The notes beneath the pieces are model-generated. The model saw only the letters and a list, made by a program, of their open reading frames with translations, made no database searches and was not told where the DNA came from. 64,000 nt of DNA, taken from assembly GCA_035493235.1 (NCBI GenBank), contig DATJIP010000028.1:6036-70035 (forward strand). The letters are read 5' to 3'. Below, one piece after another: positions 26,916-35,741 of this stretch; the stretch's first letter is position 1, and the number at the start of each line of letters is the position of its first letter. Source of the DNA: Steroidobacter sp035493235. GTDB taxonomy: Bacteria > Pseudomonadota > Gammaproteobacteria > Steroidobacterales > Steroidobacteraceae. The translations under genes were made by a program, and so were the position numbers.

Positions 26916-28153
26916 TGACCCAGGCTTTGGTGTTCCGCAATCTGCAGCTCCTCGACCCGCGCTTTGGCGAGACGCGGGGCGGCTACGAGGTGCTCACGGA
27001 AGGCGGAGTCATCAAGGAAGTGTCCGAGCGGCCGATCACCGCGAGCAGCGCGCAGCGCATCGACTGTGGCGGTCGTACGTTGATGCCAGGACTCATCGAC
27101 TGTCATGTGCACGTGTATCTCAGCGAAGTAAACGTCTCGCTGCTGGAGCACGTGCCCGTGTCGTTACTGGCGGCCCGCGCGGCACCGCTGATGCTCGGCA
27201 TGTTGAACCGCGGTTTCACGACGGTACGCGATACGGGCGGCGCCGATTGGGGAATCAGAGAGGCGGTCGAGAAAGGCTTCCTTGCCGGGCCGCGATTGTT
27301 CATCTCCGGCCGCGCCATCGGTCCCACCGGTGGGCACTCGGACATGCGGCGACGGACCGACCACCAAGCCGCCTGCCGCTGCTGCCACGGACTGGGATTC
27401 ACGATGGCAATCGCGGATGGCGCGGACAACGTACGTGCTGTCGTTCGCGAGGAGCTGCGGCAGGGCGCTGATCAGATCAAGATCATGGTCTCCGGTGGTG
27501 TGGCTTCGCCCTACGATCCACTCGATTCACGCCAGTTTTCGCTCGCGGAGATTGCAGCTGCGGTCGAGGAGGCCACTGCCTTCAAGCGTTACGTGCTCGC
27601 TCACGCTTACACGGCAGAGGCAATCACGCGCGCCGTGAGTCAGGGTGTGCGCACCATCGAGCACGGCAATCTCATCGACAAGCCCGCGGCCCAACTGATG
27701 GCTGAGCGCGGCGCTTACCTCGTGGCCAATCTCGTCGCGTACTTCGTGATGAAGGAGCGCGCGGCGCAGTTCGGCATGAACGCCGACAAGCTGGAGAAGA
27801 ACGAGCTCGTCCTGCGCGGTGCGCTCGAGTCTCTGGAGATCTGCAAGCAGGCCGGCGTCAAAGTGGGCTACGGCAGCGACCTGCTCGGGCAACTGCAGGA
27901 CGAACAGTCGCGCGAATTCCTGCTGCGTGCCGAAGTATTGAGTCCGATCGAGATCATCCGCTCGGCCACGACGATCGCTGCGGAAATCCTCCGTATGCCG
28001 GGCAAGCTTGGCGTCATCGAGCCGGGTGCCATAGCCGATCTGCTCGTGGTCGACGGCGATCCGCTGCAGGACCTCGGCTTGTTTCAGGATCAGGGAGCGC
28101 ACCTGTCCGTCATCATGAAGGACGGGCGCTTTCACAAGAATCGGCTGAGGTAG
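26912..28153 (+). CDS. Cytoplasmic amidohydrolase (Xaa-Pro dipeptidase / imidazolonepropionase-like)
   Basis: A 413-residue amidohydrolase without a signal peptide (MMTQALVFRNLQLLDPRF), unlike the exported members of region 1. The metal ligands are HxH in GLIDCHVHV, the lysine in ADQIKIMVSGG, the histidine in VLAHAYT, the histidine in TIEHGN and the aspartate in GYGSDLL. All five match the Xaa-Pro dipeptidase type of this family. The segment GGHSDMRRRTD with nearby cysteines CRCC is also typical. It probably cleaves a dipeptide or related amide in the cytoplasm. It overlaps the preceding small gene and is followed after 5 bases by an acyl-CoA synthetase gene. Confidence 0.9.
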   Translation: MMTQALVFRNLQLLDPRFGETRGGYEVLTEGGVIKEVSERPITASSAQRIDCGGRTLMPGLIDCHVHVYLSEVNVSLLEHVPVSLLAARAAPLMLGMLNRGFTTVRDTGGADWGIREAVEKGFLAGPRLFISGRAIGPTGGHSDMRRRTDHQAACRCCHGLGFTMAIADGADNVRAVVREELRQGADQIKIMVSGGVASPYDPLDSRQFSLAEIAAAVEEATAFKRYVLAHAYTAEAITRAVSQGVRTIEHGNLIDKPAAQLMAERGAYLVANLVAYFVMKERAAQFGMNADKLEKNELVLRGALESLEICKQAGVKVGYGSDLLGQLQDEQSREFLLRAEVLSPIEIIRSATTIAAEILRMPGKLGVIEPGAIADLLVVDGDPLQDLGLFQDQGAHLSVIMKDGRFHKNRLR

Positions 28154-28158
28154 TTTTT

Positions 28159-29730
28159 GTGGACGTCCCGCTGTCACCGCTCGATTTCGCGCGCCGCGCC
28201 CGCAAACTATACGGTGCGCGCGAGGCCGTCGTTGACGGGCAACTCCGACTGACGTACGCGCAGTTCGGCGAGCGCTGCGATCGTTGGTCCGCGGCGCTAT
28301 TGCAGCTGGGCGTGAAGCAGGGTGACCGGGTCGGAACGATTGCGCCGAACACGCATCAGCACCTCGAACAGTTCTATGCGATCCCGCAGATCGGCGCGGT
28401 CATCGTGCCGATGAACTACCGCCTGACGGCGGAGGATTTCGTCTATATCGCCAACCACAGCGGCTGCACGGTGCTGTGCGTGCACTCCGACTACCTGGCG
28501 CTCGTGGATCAAGTGCGTTCGCGCATGACGACGGTCAAGCATTTCGTTGCCCTCGAAGGCGCGGCGAGGGGATGGCTGGACTACGACGAACTGCTGGCGC
28601 GCGGCCCAGGGAGCTTTCCTCGGCCGGCGATCGCGGAGACCGACTTGCTGGCCATCAACTACACCAGCGGCACCACTGCCAATCCGAAGGGCGTGATGAT
28701 CACGCACCGCAACGCCTGGATGAACGCGGTCGGCACGCTGACACACTGGCCGATGACTCCCGCGGACCGGTATCTCTGGACGTTGCCGATGTTCCATGCC
28801 AATGGCTGGACCTTCACATGGATCGTCACCGCAGTCGGAGCAACGCATGTCTGCCTGCCCAGAGTCGATGCGAGCCTGATCTATGAGGTCATCCAAAACG
28901 AGCGGGTCACCACTCTTTGCGCAGCTCCAACGGTGCTGATTGCCATCGCGAACGGTCCCGAAGCGGAGCGCAAGCGCGCCGGCGGCAACGTGCGGCTGTT
29001 GACGGCCGGTGCACCACCGGCGCCCGCGACAATCGAACGAATCGAGGGCGAGCTTGGCTGGCAGGTAACCCAGGTCTACGGGCTGACCGAGACCGCGCCA
29101 TTCATATCTATATGTGAGCCGCGCCCCGAGCATGTGGGTCGCAATCCGACTGAACGTGCAGTCATCAAAGCGCGTCAGGGAGTCGAGCTGATCACTTCGG
29201 GTGAGCTGCGAGTGGTGGATGCGGACATGAACGATGTGCCATGGGATGGTGCTGCGATCGGCGAGATCGTCGCGCGTGGCAATGTGGTGATGCGCGGCTA
29301 TTACAACGATCCGGACGCAACCAACCGCGCCTTTGCGGGCGGCTGGTTTCATACGGGCGATGCCGCGGTCGTGCACCCGGATGGCTACGTCGAGATTCGC
29401 GACCGATTCAAGGATGTAATCATCAGCGGCGGCGAGAACGTCTCATCGATCGAGGTAGAAGGTGCGCTGCTACGCCATCCAGCGGTACTCGAAGTGGCGG
29501 TGGTCGGGGTTCCGCATGAAAAATGGGGTGAGTCGCCCAAGGCATTCGTGGTCCTGAGGCAGGGCACGTCTGCAACCGAAGGCGAGCTGCGTGAGTTCGC
29601 GCGCGGTGCGCTTGCACACTTCAAAGTACCCAGCGCGTTCGAGTTCGTCGCGGCGCTTCCCAAAACCGCGACAGGCAAGGTTCAGAAATTCGTTCTGCGT
29701 GGGATGCGCGGGAATTTCGCGCGGCAGTAG
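28159..29730 (+). CDS. AMP-dependent acyl-CoA synthetase / ligase
   Basis: A 523-residue ANL-superfamily enzyme starting at GTG. Motifs in order are the P-loop YTSGTTANPKGV (near 170), GLTETAPF, the hinge aspartate in GWFHTGD and RFKDVIISGGENVSS, and the catalytic C-terminal lysine in KTATGKVQKFVLR. This layout fits medium- or long-chain acyl-CoA or aryl-CoA synthetases; the substrate is not identifiable. It follows the amidohydrolase gene by 5 bases, so the acid activated here could be the product of amide hydrolysis, which is an inference from order only. Confidence 0.9.
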   Translation: MDVPLSPLDFARRARKLYGAREAVVDGQLRLTYAQFGERCDRWSAALLQLGVKQGDRVGTIAPNTHQHLEQFYAIPQIGAVIVPMNYRLTAEDFVYIANHSGCTVLCVHSDYLALVDQVRSRMTTVKHFVALEGAARGWLDYDELLARGPGSFPRPAIAETDLLAINYTSGTTANPKGVMITHRNAWMNAVGTLTHWPMTPADRYLWTLPMFHANGWTFTWIVTAVGATHVCLPRVDASLIYEVIQNERVTTLCAAPTVLIAIANGPEAERKRAGGNVRLLTAGAPPAPATIERIEGELGWQVTQVYGLTETAPFISICEPRPEHVGRNPTERAVIKARQGVELITSGELRVVDADMNDVPWDGAAIGEIVARGNVVMRGYYNDPDATNRAFAGGWFHTGDAAVVHPDGYVEIRDRFKDVIISGGENVSSIEVEGALLRHPAVLEVAVVGVPHEKWGESPKAFVVLRQGTSATEGELREFARGALAHFKVPSAFEFVAALPKTATGKVQKFVLRGMRGNFARQ

Positions 29731-29790
29731 CGATGTCGCACTCGCCTCGGCGCGCGCGTTATAACAATAGCGCCAGCGCCGGAGAACAGA

Positions 29791-31956
29791 GTGCGAAACA
29801 AGACGGCCATCTGCATCCTGGCGGGTGCCTCTTTTCTAGTCTCGCAGCATGGGGCTCACGCCGAGGACCGTTCTGAAGACTGGTCAGTCTACAGAGGGCA
29901 TGCATCCGGCGACCTCTATTCTCCGCTCACCCAGATCACGACCAACAATGTTGCTCAACTGCGGGAGGCCTGGCGTGTTGGCTGGCAGGAGCCCGGCAAC
30001 TCCGAAACGAATCCACTCATCGTCGGTCGCACGCTGTTTGGCTATACGCCCAGTCTGAACATCGTTGCTCTCGACGCGACGACCGGGCAGCAGCGCTGGC
30101 GGTTCGATCCGGGTCTGCACGGCGAGGTTGTTCCGGGAAGAAAGTTTACCGGCGCGGCTCGAGGACTCGTGTATTGGAGCGACGGCAATCGCCGGCGCAT
30201 CGTAGCCGGGGTGATGAACTATCTGTTCACTCTCGACGCAGACACTGGACGTCCGGTCCCGGGCTTCGGTGACGATGGCGCGATCGATTTGCGCAAGGAC
30301 TTGCGCGGAGATCCCGAGCAGCACTATCTCTCGATGTCATCGCCAGCGGTTCGCTACCGCGATCTGCTCATCGTTGGATTCGGCACGAGAGAAGCACAGC
30401 CGGCACCGCCGGGCGACATCCGCGCCTATGACTTGCACTCGGGAGCGTTGCGCTGGAGCTTCCACACCATCCCGCATACGGGTGAGCCGGCTGCGAATAC
30501 CTGGCCCAAAGACGCGTGGCAGAGTGCCGGGGCCGCGAACAACTGGACCGGCATGGCGCTCGATGAAGCGCGCGGCATCGTTTACGTGCCCACCGGCTCG
30601 CCAGCGGCAGATTTCTACGGCGGCGACAGAGTTGGCAACAACCTTTATGCCAATACGCTGTTGGCGCTGGAGGCGCAGAGCGGGCGTCTGCTGTGGCACT
30701 TTCAGGCCGTGCATCACGACGTGTGGGATCGAGATTTCGCATCGCCACCCACGCTGCTCACCATTCATCGCGACGGCAAATCGATCGATGCGATTGCACA
30801 GCCGACGAAGCAGGGGGTTCTGTATGTGTTCGATCGCGTGACCGGGCAGCCCATCTTCCCGGTACGCGAGCACAAGTTTCCAGCGAGCACCGTACCGGGT
30901 GAAGAGACTTCGCCGACTCAGCCACTGCCGGACCTTCCTGCGCCGTTTGCCCGACAACAGCTGGACGAGTCGATGCTCACGACGCGTACGCCGCAGGCGC
31001 ACGCTTGGGCACTCGAGAAGTTTCGGACGTTTCTCGGCGGTGGATTGTTCGTGCCGCTGAGCGTCGGCAAACCGACCGTCGTGTTCCCTGGATTTGACGG
31101 TGGTGCGGAATGGGGAGGCGCCGCGGTCGATCCCAAGCGGGGTGTGCTGTATCTCAATGCGAATGACATTGCCTGGACGGGCAGTCTGGTCAAGACCATT
31201 GCGGGCGGTGGCCTCGGCTCCGCCATGTATCAGCAGGAGTGCTCGACTTGCCACGGGCCCGACAGAACGGGCTCGCCGCCGGCCTTTCCATCGTTGATCG
31301 ATGTGGTACAGCGGTTGGGCGAAGACCAGGTCGGCGCTGTCATTCACAACGGGCGGGGTCGCATGCCGCCGTTCCCCAACGTGACCGGCTTCGTTCAGGA
31401 CGCACTGATTCGATTCTTGCGCACGGGCCAGGATTCAACGCAGAACGCTACGGCGACAGCAACTCCTTCGACGGCACGTGCGAGCAGGGGAATGAGTGCC
31501 CCGATGTTCAGTGATCGCGCGCCAACGCCGTATCGATTCACGGGCTACGTCAAATTCCTCGACCCCGACGGCTATCCAGCGGTGAAGCCTCCGTGGGGCA
31601 CCTTGAACGCCATCGACCTCAACACCGGTCAGTATCTGTGGCGAGTTCCTCTCGGGCAGTATCCGGAGCTTGCGGCGCAGGGCATGACAGATACTGGCTC
31701 CGAAAATTACGGCGGACCGATCGTGACGGCAGGTGGCTTGGTCTTCATCGGAGCCACCGTCTACGACCGCAAGTTGCGAGCGTTCCGCACCAGTGACGGA
31801 AAGTTGCTGTGGGAGGGCTCGCTGCCACAGGCGGGCGTGTCGACGCCGGCGACGTACATGGTCGATGGCAAACAGTATGTCGTCATCAGCACCAACAATC
31901 AGCGCACGCCCTCGGAGCCCCGCGCGGGCGGCTACGTAGCATTCGCGCTTCCTTGA
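29791..31956 (+). CDS. Periplasmic PQQ-dependent dehydrogenase with internal haem c site
   Basis: A 721-residue protein starting at GTG, preceded by GGAGAA. The signal is MRNKTAICILAGASFLVSQHGAHA. The quinoprotein propeller is seen in WSVYRGHASGDLYSPLTQI, ALDATTGQQRWRFDPG, GALRWSFHTIPHTGE and the late DLNTGQYLWRVPLG blade. A cytochrome c motif CSTCH (Cys484, Cys487, His488) lies inside the propeller sequence and not at the C-terminus. The group oxidises sugars or alcohols in the periplasm. No PQQ synthesis genes are in the window. A promoter in the 60-base gap upstream is likely; GTTATAACAAT is a possible -10 region. Confidence 0.9.
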   Translation: MRNKTAICILAGASFLVSQHGAHAEDRSEDWSVYRGHASGDLYSPLTQITTNNVAQLREAWRVGWQEPGNSETNPLIVGRTLFGYTPSLNIVALDATTGQQRWRFDPGLHGEVVPGRKFTGAARGLVYWSDGNRRRIVAGVMNYLFTLDADTGRPVPGFGDDGAIDLRKDLRGDPEQHYLSMSSPAVRYRDLLIVGFGTREAQPAPPGDIRAYDLHSGALRWSFHTIPHTGEPAANTWPKDAWQSAGAANNWTGMALDEARGIVYVPTGSPAADFYGGDRVGNNLYANTLLALEAQSGRLLWHFQAVHHDVWDRDFASPPTLLTIHRDGKSIDAIAQPTKQGVLYVFDRVTGQPIFPVREHKFPASTVPGEETSPTQPLPDLPAPFARQQLDESMLTTRTPQAHAWALEKFRTFLGGGLFVPLSVGKPTVVFPGFDGGAEWGGAAVDPKRGVLYLNANDIAWTGSLVKTIAGGGLGSAMYQQECSTCHGPDRTGSPPAFPSLIDVVQRLGEDQVGAVIHNGRGRMPPFPNVTGFVQDALIRFLRTGQDSTQNATATATPSTARASRGMSAPMFSDRAPTPYRFTGYVKFLDPDGYPAVKPPWGTLNAIDLNTGQYLWRVPLGQYPELAAQGMTDTGSENYGGPIVTAGGLVFIGATVYDRKLRAFRTSDGKLLWEGSLPQAGVSTPATYMVDGKQYVVISTNNQRTPSEPRAGGYVAFALP

Positions 31957-31962
31957 GGCTTC

Positions 31963-32436
31963 ATGCGCATTTCACACGCGCTGCTGATTCTTGCGAGCTC
32001 TCTCATCTTCATGGTGAGTCGCGCAGGACCGTCAGCGCCGCCTGCGAACCCGTTGCATCTGCGAGCGCATCACATAACGGCTAGTGTCGCGGACCTGGAT
32101 CGCGCGGCGGCGTGGTATCAAAGCATGCTCGGATTTACGGTTGTGGAGCGAGGTCAGCACGGTGCACTGGCGTTCGTAGAACTGGCGGCCGGCGATTTCG
32201 GCGTCGCCCTCGTCAAGAATCCTTCGACCTCCGGCACCACAAATGAGCGAACCAACATCCCTCACTGGGTGCATATCGTCTTTGCGGTGCCAGATCCAAA
32301 CGCGACGTATCGGCTGCTGCAGTCCAAAGGGGCGACGGTCAGCACTCGCGATGACGTTGCCCGCGGTCCGGTTCGCAGCTTTCTCATCAAAGACAGCGAA
32401 GGTAACGAGATCGAAATCGTCGGCGAGTCGCCGTAG
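31963..32436 (+). CDS. Exported VOC-superfamily (glyoxalase/dioxygenase fold) protein
   Basis: A 157-residue protein with a signal-like start MRISHALLILASSLIFMVS. The VOC fold is clear from LRAHHITASVADLDRAAAWY, MLGFTVVERG and the closing SFLIKDSEGNEIEIVGES. A likely metal histidine is in RAHHIT and the late glutamate in EIEIV; a second histidine may be in HWVHIVF. Members act as lyases, dioxygenases or resistance proteins; the function here is unknown. An exported VOC protein is uncommon. It lies 6 bases after the PQQ dehydrogenase gene, in probable co-transcription. Confidence 0.83.
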   Translation: MRISHALLILASSLIFMVSRAGPSAPPANPLHLRAHHITASVADLDRAAAWYQSMLGFTVVERGQHGALAFVELAAGDFGVALVKNPSTSGTTNERTNIPHWVHIVFAVPDPNATYRLLQSKGATVSTRDDVARGPVRSFLIKDSEGNEIEIVGESP

Positions 32437-32442
32437 TGCCCG

Positions 32443-33642
32443 CTAGTTGTTCCAGTACTCAGTGTTGCCTGCGAACATTCCCGCATCCGGCAGATTCCCC
32501 AGGATCTTGCGTCGCAGCTCCAGTTTGTTCACTTCCCCCTGCTGACGTAGCAGCACTTTGCCATCCGCTGCAATCACGATCGTGAAGGGCACTCCCGATT
32601 CCCAGGCGGGATCGAACGCCGCCATCGCGGCATAGACATCATCCGAGTCGAGCATCAGATTGCGAACGGCGGAATGCTGCTTCTGCAGGAATTTCAGCAC
32701 CGCGGGTTGCTCCGCAGGCTCCTGCATGGCCACCGATACAAACTCAAAGTCTCTCGAGCGATACCACAGGTATGTCTCGAGCAGCGCCGGATACTCGGTT
32801 TGGCAAGGCGCGCACCAGGTCGCCCAGAAATTGATCATCAAAGTCTTGCCGGGTGCGCTGGCTCGCAGCTGGCGCAAGTCATCGAGCGAGATCGTCTCGA
32901 CGCTGACGGGCCGTGCATTCCATTCCTTCATCTCGGCCTGCGCCGACTCGAGATGCTCGTTCCATTTGGTGCTGCAACCGAAAACCGCAGTGTGTGCAAC
33001 AGCCACAGGCTTCTGCGCCAACATCGCGTCCAGCGCGTTGCGCGCATCACTGACCTTGCTCTTGGCCTCTTGCATGCGATCGTCGATGCGTCCTTCGTAG
33101 CGCAGCTTGCGCTCAGCATCGAAGATGAAAATGTGCGGCGTCACCTTCGGGCCGTATTGATGGGCGACCGCCTGAGTCTCGCCATCGTAGAGATAGGGGA
33201 AATTGAATTTGCGAAACTCCGCTCGCACCTTCATCGACTCGAACGAATCGTCGACGTCGGTGTAGTTGAGGGCGGCGGGACCGACGACGTCGGGTCCGTT
33301 TGGCGCGATTGCTACGACCTGAACTCCCTGGTCCTGGTAGTCGCGAGCGATCGCCTTGATTCGTCCTTCGTACAGTTGTGAGGCGGGGCAGTGATTGGAA
33401 ATGAACACGACCGCCAGAATCGGACTGCGATACTCGTCGAGCGTGTGGCGACGACCGTCGATACCCAGCAGATCGAACGCGGGCGCCTGCGAGCCTATCG
33501 CCAGAGTAGGGTGAGCCTGCTGATCCTTGGCCATCTGCGCCTGGTACGCCGTCTGCGCAGCTTGCACCGGTCCGACCGCGAGAATCCCCGCACTTAGAAC
33601 GAGCGCGGTGCGCGCAGTTGAACTCAGTGTCTTCATGATCAT
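32443..33642 (-). CDS. Exported two-domain thioredoxin-fold protein (peroxiredoxin-like plus TlpA-like)
   Basis: The start is the ATG at 33642, placed 6 bases after GGAGG; this gives 399 residues with a signal ending near VQAAQ. Residues 45-210 form an AhpC/TSA-like domain with a single cysteine in SNHCPASQLY (Cys85). Residues 225-395 form a TlpA-like domain with the redox pair Cys277 and Cys280 in NFWATWCAPC. A further cysteine, Cys223, sits in the linker. It probably works as a periplasmic thiol-disulfide or peroxide protein in which the second domain could re-reduce the first. It is convergent with the VOC gene and divergent from the subtilase gene. Confidence 0.88.
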   Translation of the reverse strand: MIMKTLSSTARTALVLSAGILAVGPVQAAQTAYQAQMAKDQQAHPTLAIGSQAPAFDLLGIDGRRHTLDEYRSPILAVVFISNHCPASQLYEGRIKAIARDYQDQGVQVVAIAPNGPDVVGPAALNYTDVDDSFESMKVRAEFRKFNFPYLYDGETQAVAHQYGPKVTPHIFIFDAERKLRYEGRIDDRMQEAKSKVSDARNALDAMLAQKPVAVAHTAVFGCSTKWNEHLESAQAEMKEWNARPVSVETISLDDLRQLRASAPGKTLMINFWATWCAPCQTEYPALLETYLWYRSRDFEFVSVAMQEPAEQPAVLKFLQKQHSAVRNLMLDSDDVYAAMAAFDPAWESGVPFTIVIAADGKVLLRQQGEVNKLELRRKILGNLPDAGMFAGNTEYWNN

Positions 33643-33952
33643 TGGTGGCCTCCGTGCGCAAAATCTAGCTGATCCGGAGAGGTCGGCAGTGCAGGTGCGC
33701 GCTTCCATGCAAGAGTACGCGCACTTCCATGCAAGACCGGGATCCCCAGCGACTACCACCTTGGGTGTACGTCAGCGGTCGCGCTCTTTTTTGATTCGCG
33801 TCAACGTCGAATTCACTGATGCGCGTGCCGCAAGGTGCTCTGTATACGTCATCTAACCCGCGAACGGATGCCAGCGCGATGAGCGTTGCCATGGCCCCGT
33901 GCATGGCAAGGCAGACGCCCCAAAATCCAAATTCAAAGCTGGGAGATCCTAT
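33643..33952. promoter_or_regulatory. Divergent intergenic region with a 22-bp-spaced direct repeat
   Basis: The 310-base gap between the thioredoxin-fold gene (-) and the subtilase gene (+) should hold both promoters. CTTCCATGCAAG occurs at 33702-33713 and again at 33724-33735, exactly 22 bases apart, or about two helical turns. GCGC-like flanks precede each copy. This spacing is suited to tandem binding of one regulator. No convincing gene is present in the gap. Confidence 0.45.
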
Positions 33953-35257
33953 ATGTTGAGCAACTACGTTCACGCCGCCATCCCGGCGGCTGTGCTGCTA
34001 TTCGTCGGATCGATGGAATCGACACAGGCTGATTCATTGGCGGTCATCGATGGAGCGACCGCGAACGGGAACTGCGCTGCGAGTTATCCGGGAACGACCG
34101 GGCCGGATCAGCTCTCGACCTGTCAGTGGGACATGCGCGTGATCAATGCGAACGCTGCTCATGCAAAGCCGGCAACCGGCGCCGGTGTAACGGTTGGCAT
34201 CATCGACGGCGGGGTCGACCTCAATCACCCGGATCTGGCGGGGGGAATAGACGTTGCGCGTTCGTGCTCGTTCATCAACAGCACGACGCCCACTGCCGAC
34301 CCGCAGGAAATCGCGAACGGTAACTGCGCAATCAAGTCGGCCGTGCAGGATCTGCAGGGTCACGGCACGCACGTGGCTACGACGGTGGGAGCTCGCGCCA
34401 ACGGGTTCGGCATCGTCGGCGTCGCGCCTGAGGCGACGATCGTGGCATTGAAAGCCTGCACCATCGCCGGCTTCTGCTTCGCCGATTCAGTGGCGGCGGC
34501 CCTGCGCTATGCGGGCGATCAGCGCTTGGACGTAGTGAATCTCAGCCTGTTCGCTGACCCGTATCTGTATTACTGCGCAAATCAGGCTGGCCAGCGGGCG
34601 ATCCTTCAGGAACTGCAGAGCGCCGCCCGTTATGCGCAGCAGCGCGGCGTCGTCATTGTCGCAGCAGCCGGGAATGAGGCAGACGATCTTGGCCATCCGG
34701 TGAGCGACGACATCAGTCCGGACTGGCCGCCCGACAGCGCGATCGTGCGAGACGTGCGTAACAACTGCCGCGTCGCACCGGCCGAGCTGCCGGGCGTGGT
34801 CACGGTATCGGCGATAGGCGTGAACACATTGGCCAGCTATTCGAACACCGGCTCTCCAGTGGATGTCACCGCTCCCGGCGGCGATGCAGGGCAGACGACG
34901 TCGGCAGTATTCGGACGCGGTCGCATCCTGGCGGGATGGTCGAGCACGGATGCGACTGGTAATTGGGAGGCGCTTGCCGCCGCTGGCCGAGCCATCATGA
35001 GCGGTGGTGGCCGCTACGTGTGGATCAGCGGCACGTCAATGGCCTCGCCCCACGTTGCCGGCGTCGCAGCGTTGATTCGGCAGATGAACCCGAAACTCCC
35101 GCAGGGATCGGTCGCAGCGAAGATTCGCGCGTCGGCCACTTATCTTGCGTGCCCGACGAACTGGCCGACTACTGACGCTCGCCAGTGCACGACCGATGGC
35201 AACCGCACGTCATTCTTCGGCACAGGAATAGTGAATGCCGAGGCCGCGGTGCAGTGA
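33953..35257 (+). CDS. Secreted subtilisin-like serine peptidase (family S8)
   Basis: ATG 33953 is chosen because GGGAGA lies 6 bases upstream and a Sec signal follows (MLSNYVHAAIPAAVLLFVGS). The product is 434 residues. The full triad is present: Asp85 in GIIDGGVDLNHPDL, His137 in GHGTHVA and Ser362 in GTSMASPHVAG. Only about 50 residues separate the signal from the catalytic domain, so there is no room for the usual I9 propeptide. Cysteine pairs throughout the domain suggest disulfides. A strong terminator follows, so the gene is probably transcribed alone. Confidence 0.92.
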   Translation: MLSNYVHAAIPAAVLLFVGSMESTQADSLAVIDGATANGNCAASYPGTTGPDQLSTCQWDMRVINANAAHAKPATGAGVTVGIIDGGVDLNHPDLAGGIDVARSCSFINSTTPTADPQEIANGNCAIKSAVQDLQGHGTHVATTVGARANGFGIVGVAPEATIVALKACTIAGFCFADSVAAALRYAGDQRLDVVNLSLFADPYLYYCANQAGQRAILQELQSAARYAQQRGVVIVAAAGNEADDLGHPVSDDISPDWPPDSAIVRDVRNNCRVAPAELPGVVTVSAIGVNTLASYSNTGSPVDVTAPGGDAGQTTSAVFGRGRILAGWSSTDATGNWEALAAAGRAIMSGGGRYVWISGTSMASPHVAGVAALIRQMNPKLPQGSVAAKIRASATYLACPTNWPTTDARQCTTDGNRTSFFGTGIVNAEAAVQ

Positions 35258-35299
35258 GCAATTCCAAAGCTGCTAAGTAGTTTCAGTCCGCAACAGGAG

Positions 35300-35329
35300 C
35301 CCCGGCCTTGTGCCGGGGTTTCCTTTTTT
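35300..35329 (+). terminator. Rho-independent terminator after the subtilase gene
   Basis: CCCCGGC and GCCGGGG form a 7-bp GC stem with a 5-base loop, followed by TTTCCTTTTTT. It lies 43 bases after the subtilase stop. Confidence 0.9.
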
Positions 35330-35362
35330 CGCAGCATCAGCTTAGCCAGCAGTGCGATTGAC

Positions 35363-35382
35363 ATGTGACCATATAGTCACAT
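35363..35382. promoter_or_regulatory. Palindromic operator candidate for the first ArsR-type regulator
   Basis: ATGTGAC and GTCACAT form 7-bp perfect arms around CATATA. The site ends 11 bases before the regulator's ATG, where a bound dimer would block transcription. Autoregulation by the ArsR-type protein at 35394 is the simplest reading. Confidence 0.65.
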
Positions 35383-35393
35383 ATCGTCAGGCC

Positions 35394-35741
35394 ATGTCCA
35401 ACGATGACGACCTGGTCTTCAAGGCGCTGGCCGATACGACGCGGCGATTTCTGCTGGACCTGCTGTTCGATCGAGACGGCCGCACGCTGACCGAGTTGGA
35501 ATCAGAGCTCGAGATGTCGCGCTTCGGCGTAATGAAACATCTGCGCGTGCTGGAACGCGCGGGGCTCGTAGTCACGCGGAGATCGGGGCGCGAAAAACTG
35601 CACTTCCTGAATCCGGTGCCCATCCGCAGCATCTATGACCGCTGGACACGCAAATACGCCGAGCCGTTCGTCTCGGCGCTCGTTGAACTGAAAACCGATC
35701 TGGAGGATAGGAAATGCCGACCGAGCCGCAAGCGAGCATGA
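35394..35741 (+). CDS. ArsR/SmtB-type winged-helix transcriptional regulator
   Basis: A 115-residue protein from ATG 35394; an earlier in-frame start would overlap the operator palindrome. The winged helix is seen in VFKALADTTRRFLLDLLF, LTELESELEMSRFGVMKHLRVLERAGLV and TRRSGREKLHFLNP. No metal-binding cysteines are present, so it belongs to the non-metal, SRPBCC-linked ArsR group. It overlaps the SRPBCC gene by 28 bases. Such regulator-SRPBCC pairs are common, but their ligands are mostly unknown. Confidence 0.9.
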   Translation: MSNDDDLVFKALADTTRRFLLDLLFDRDGRTLTELESELEMSRFGVMKHLRVLERAGLVVTRRSGREKLHFLNPVPIRSIYDRWTRKYAEPFVSALVELKTDLEDRKCRPSRKRA

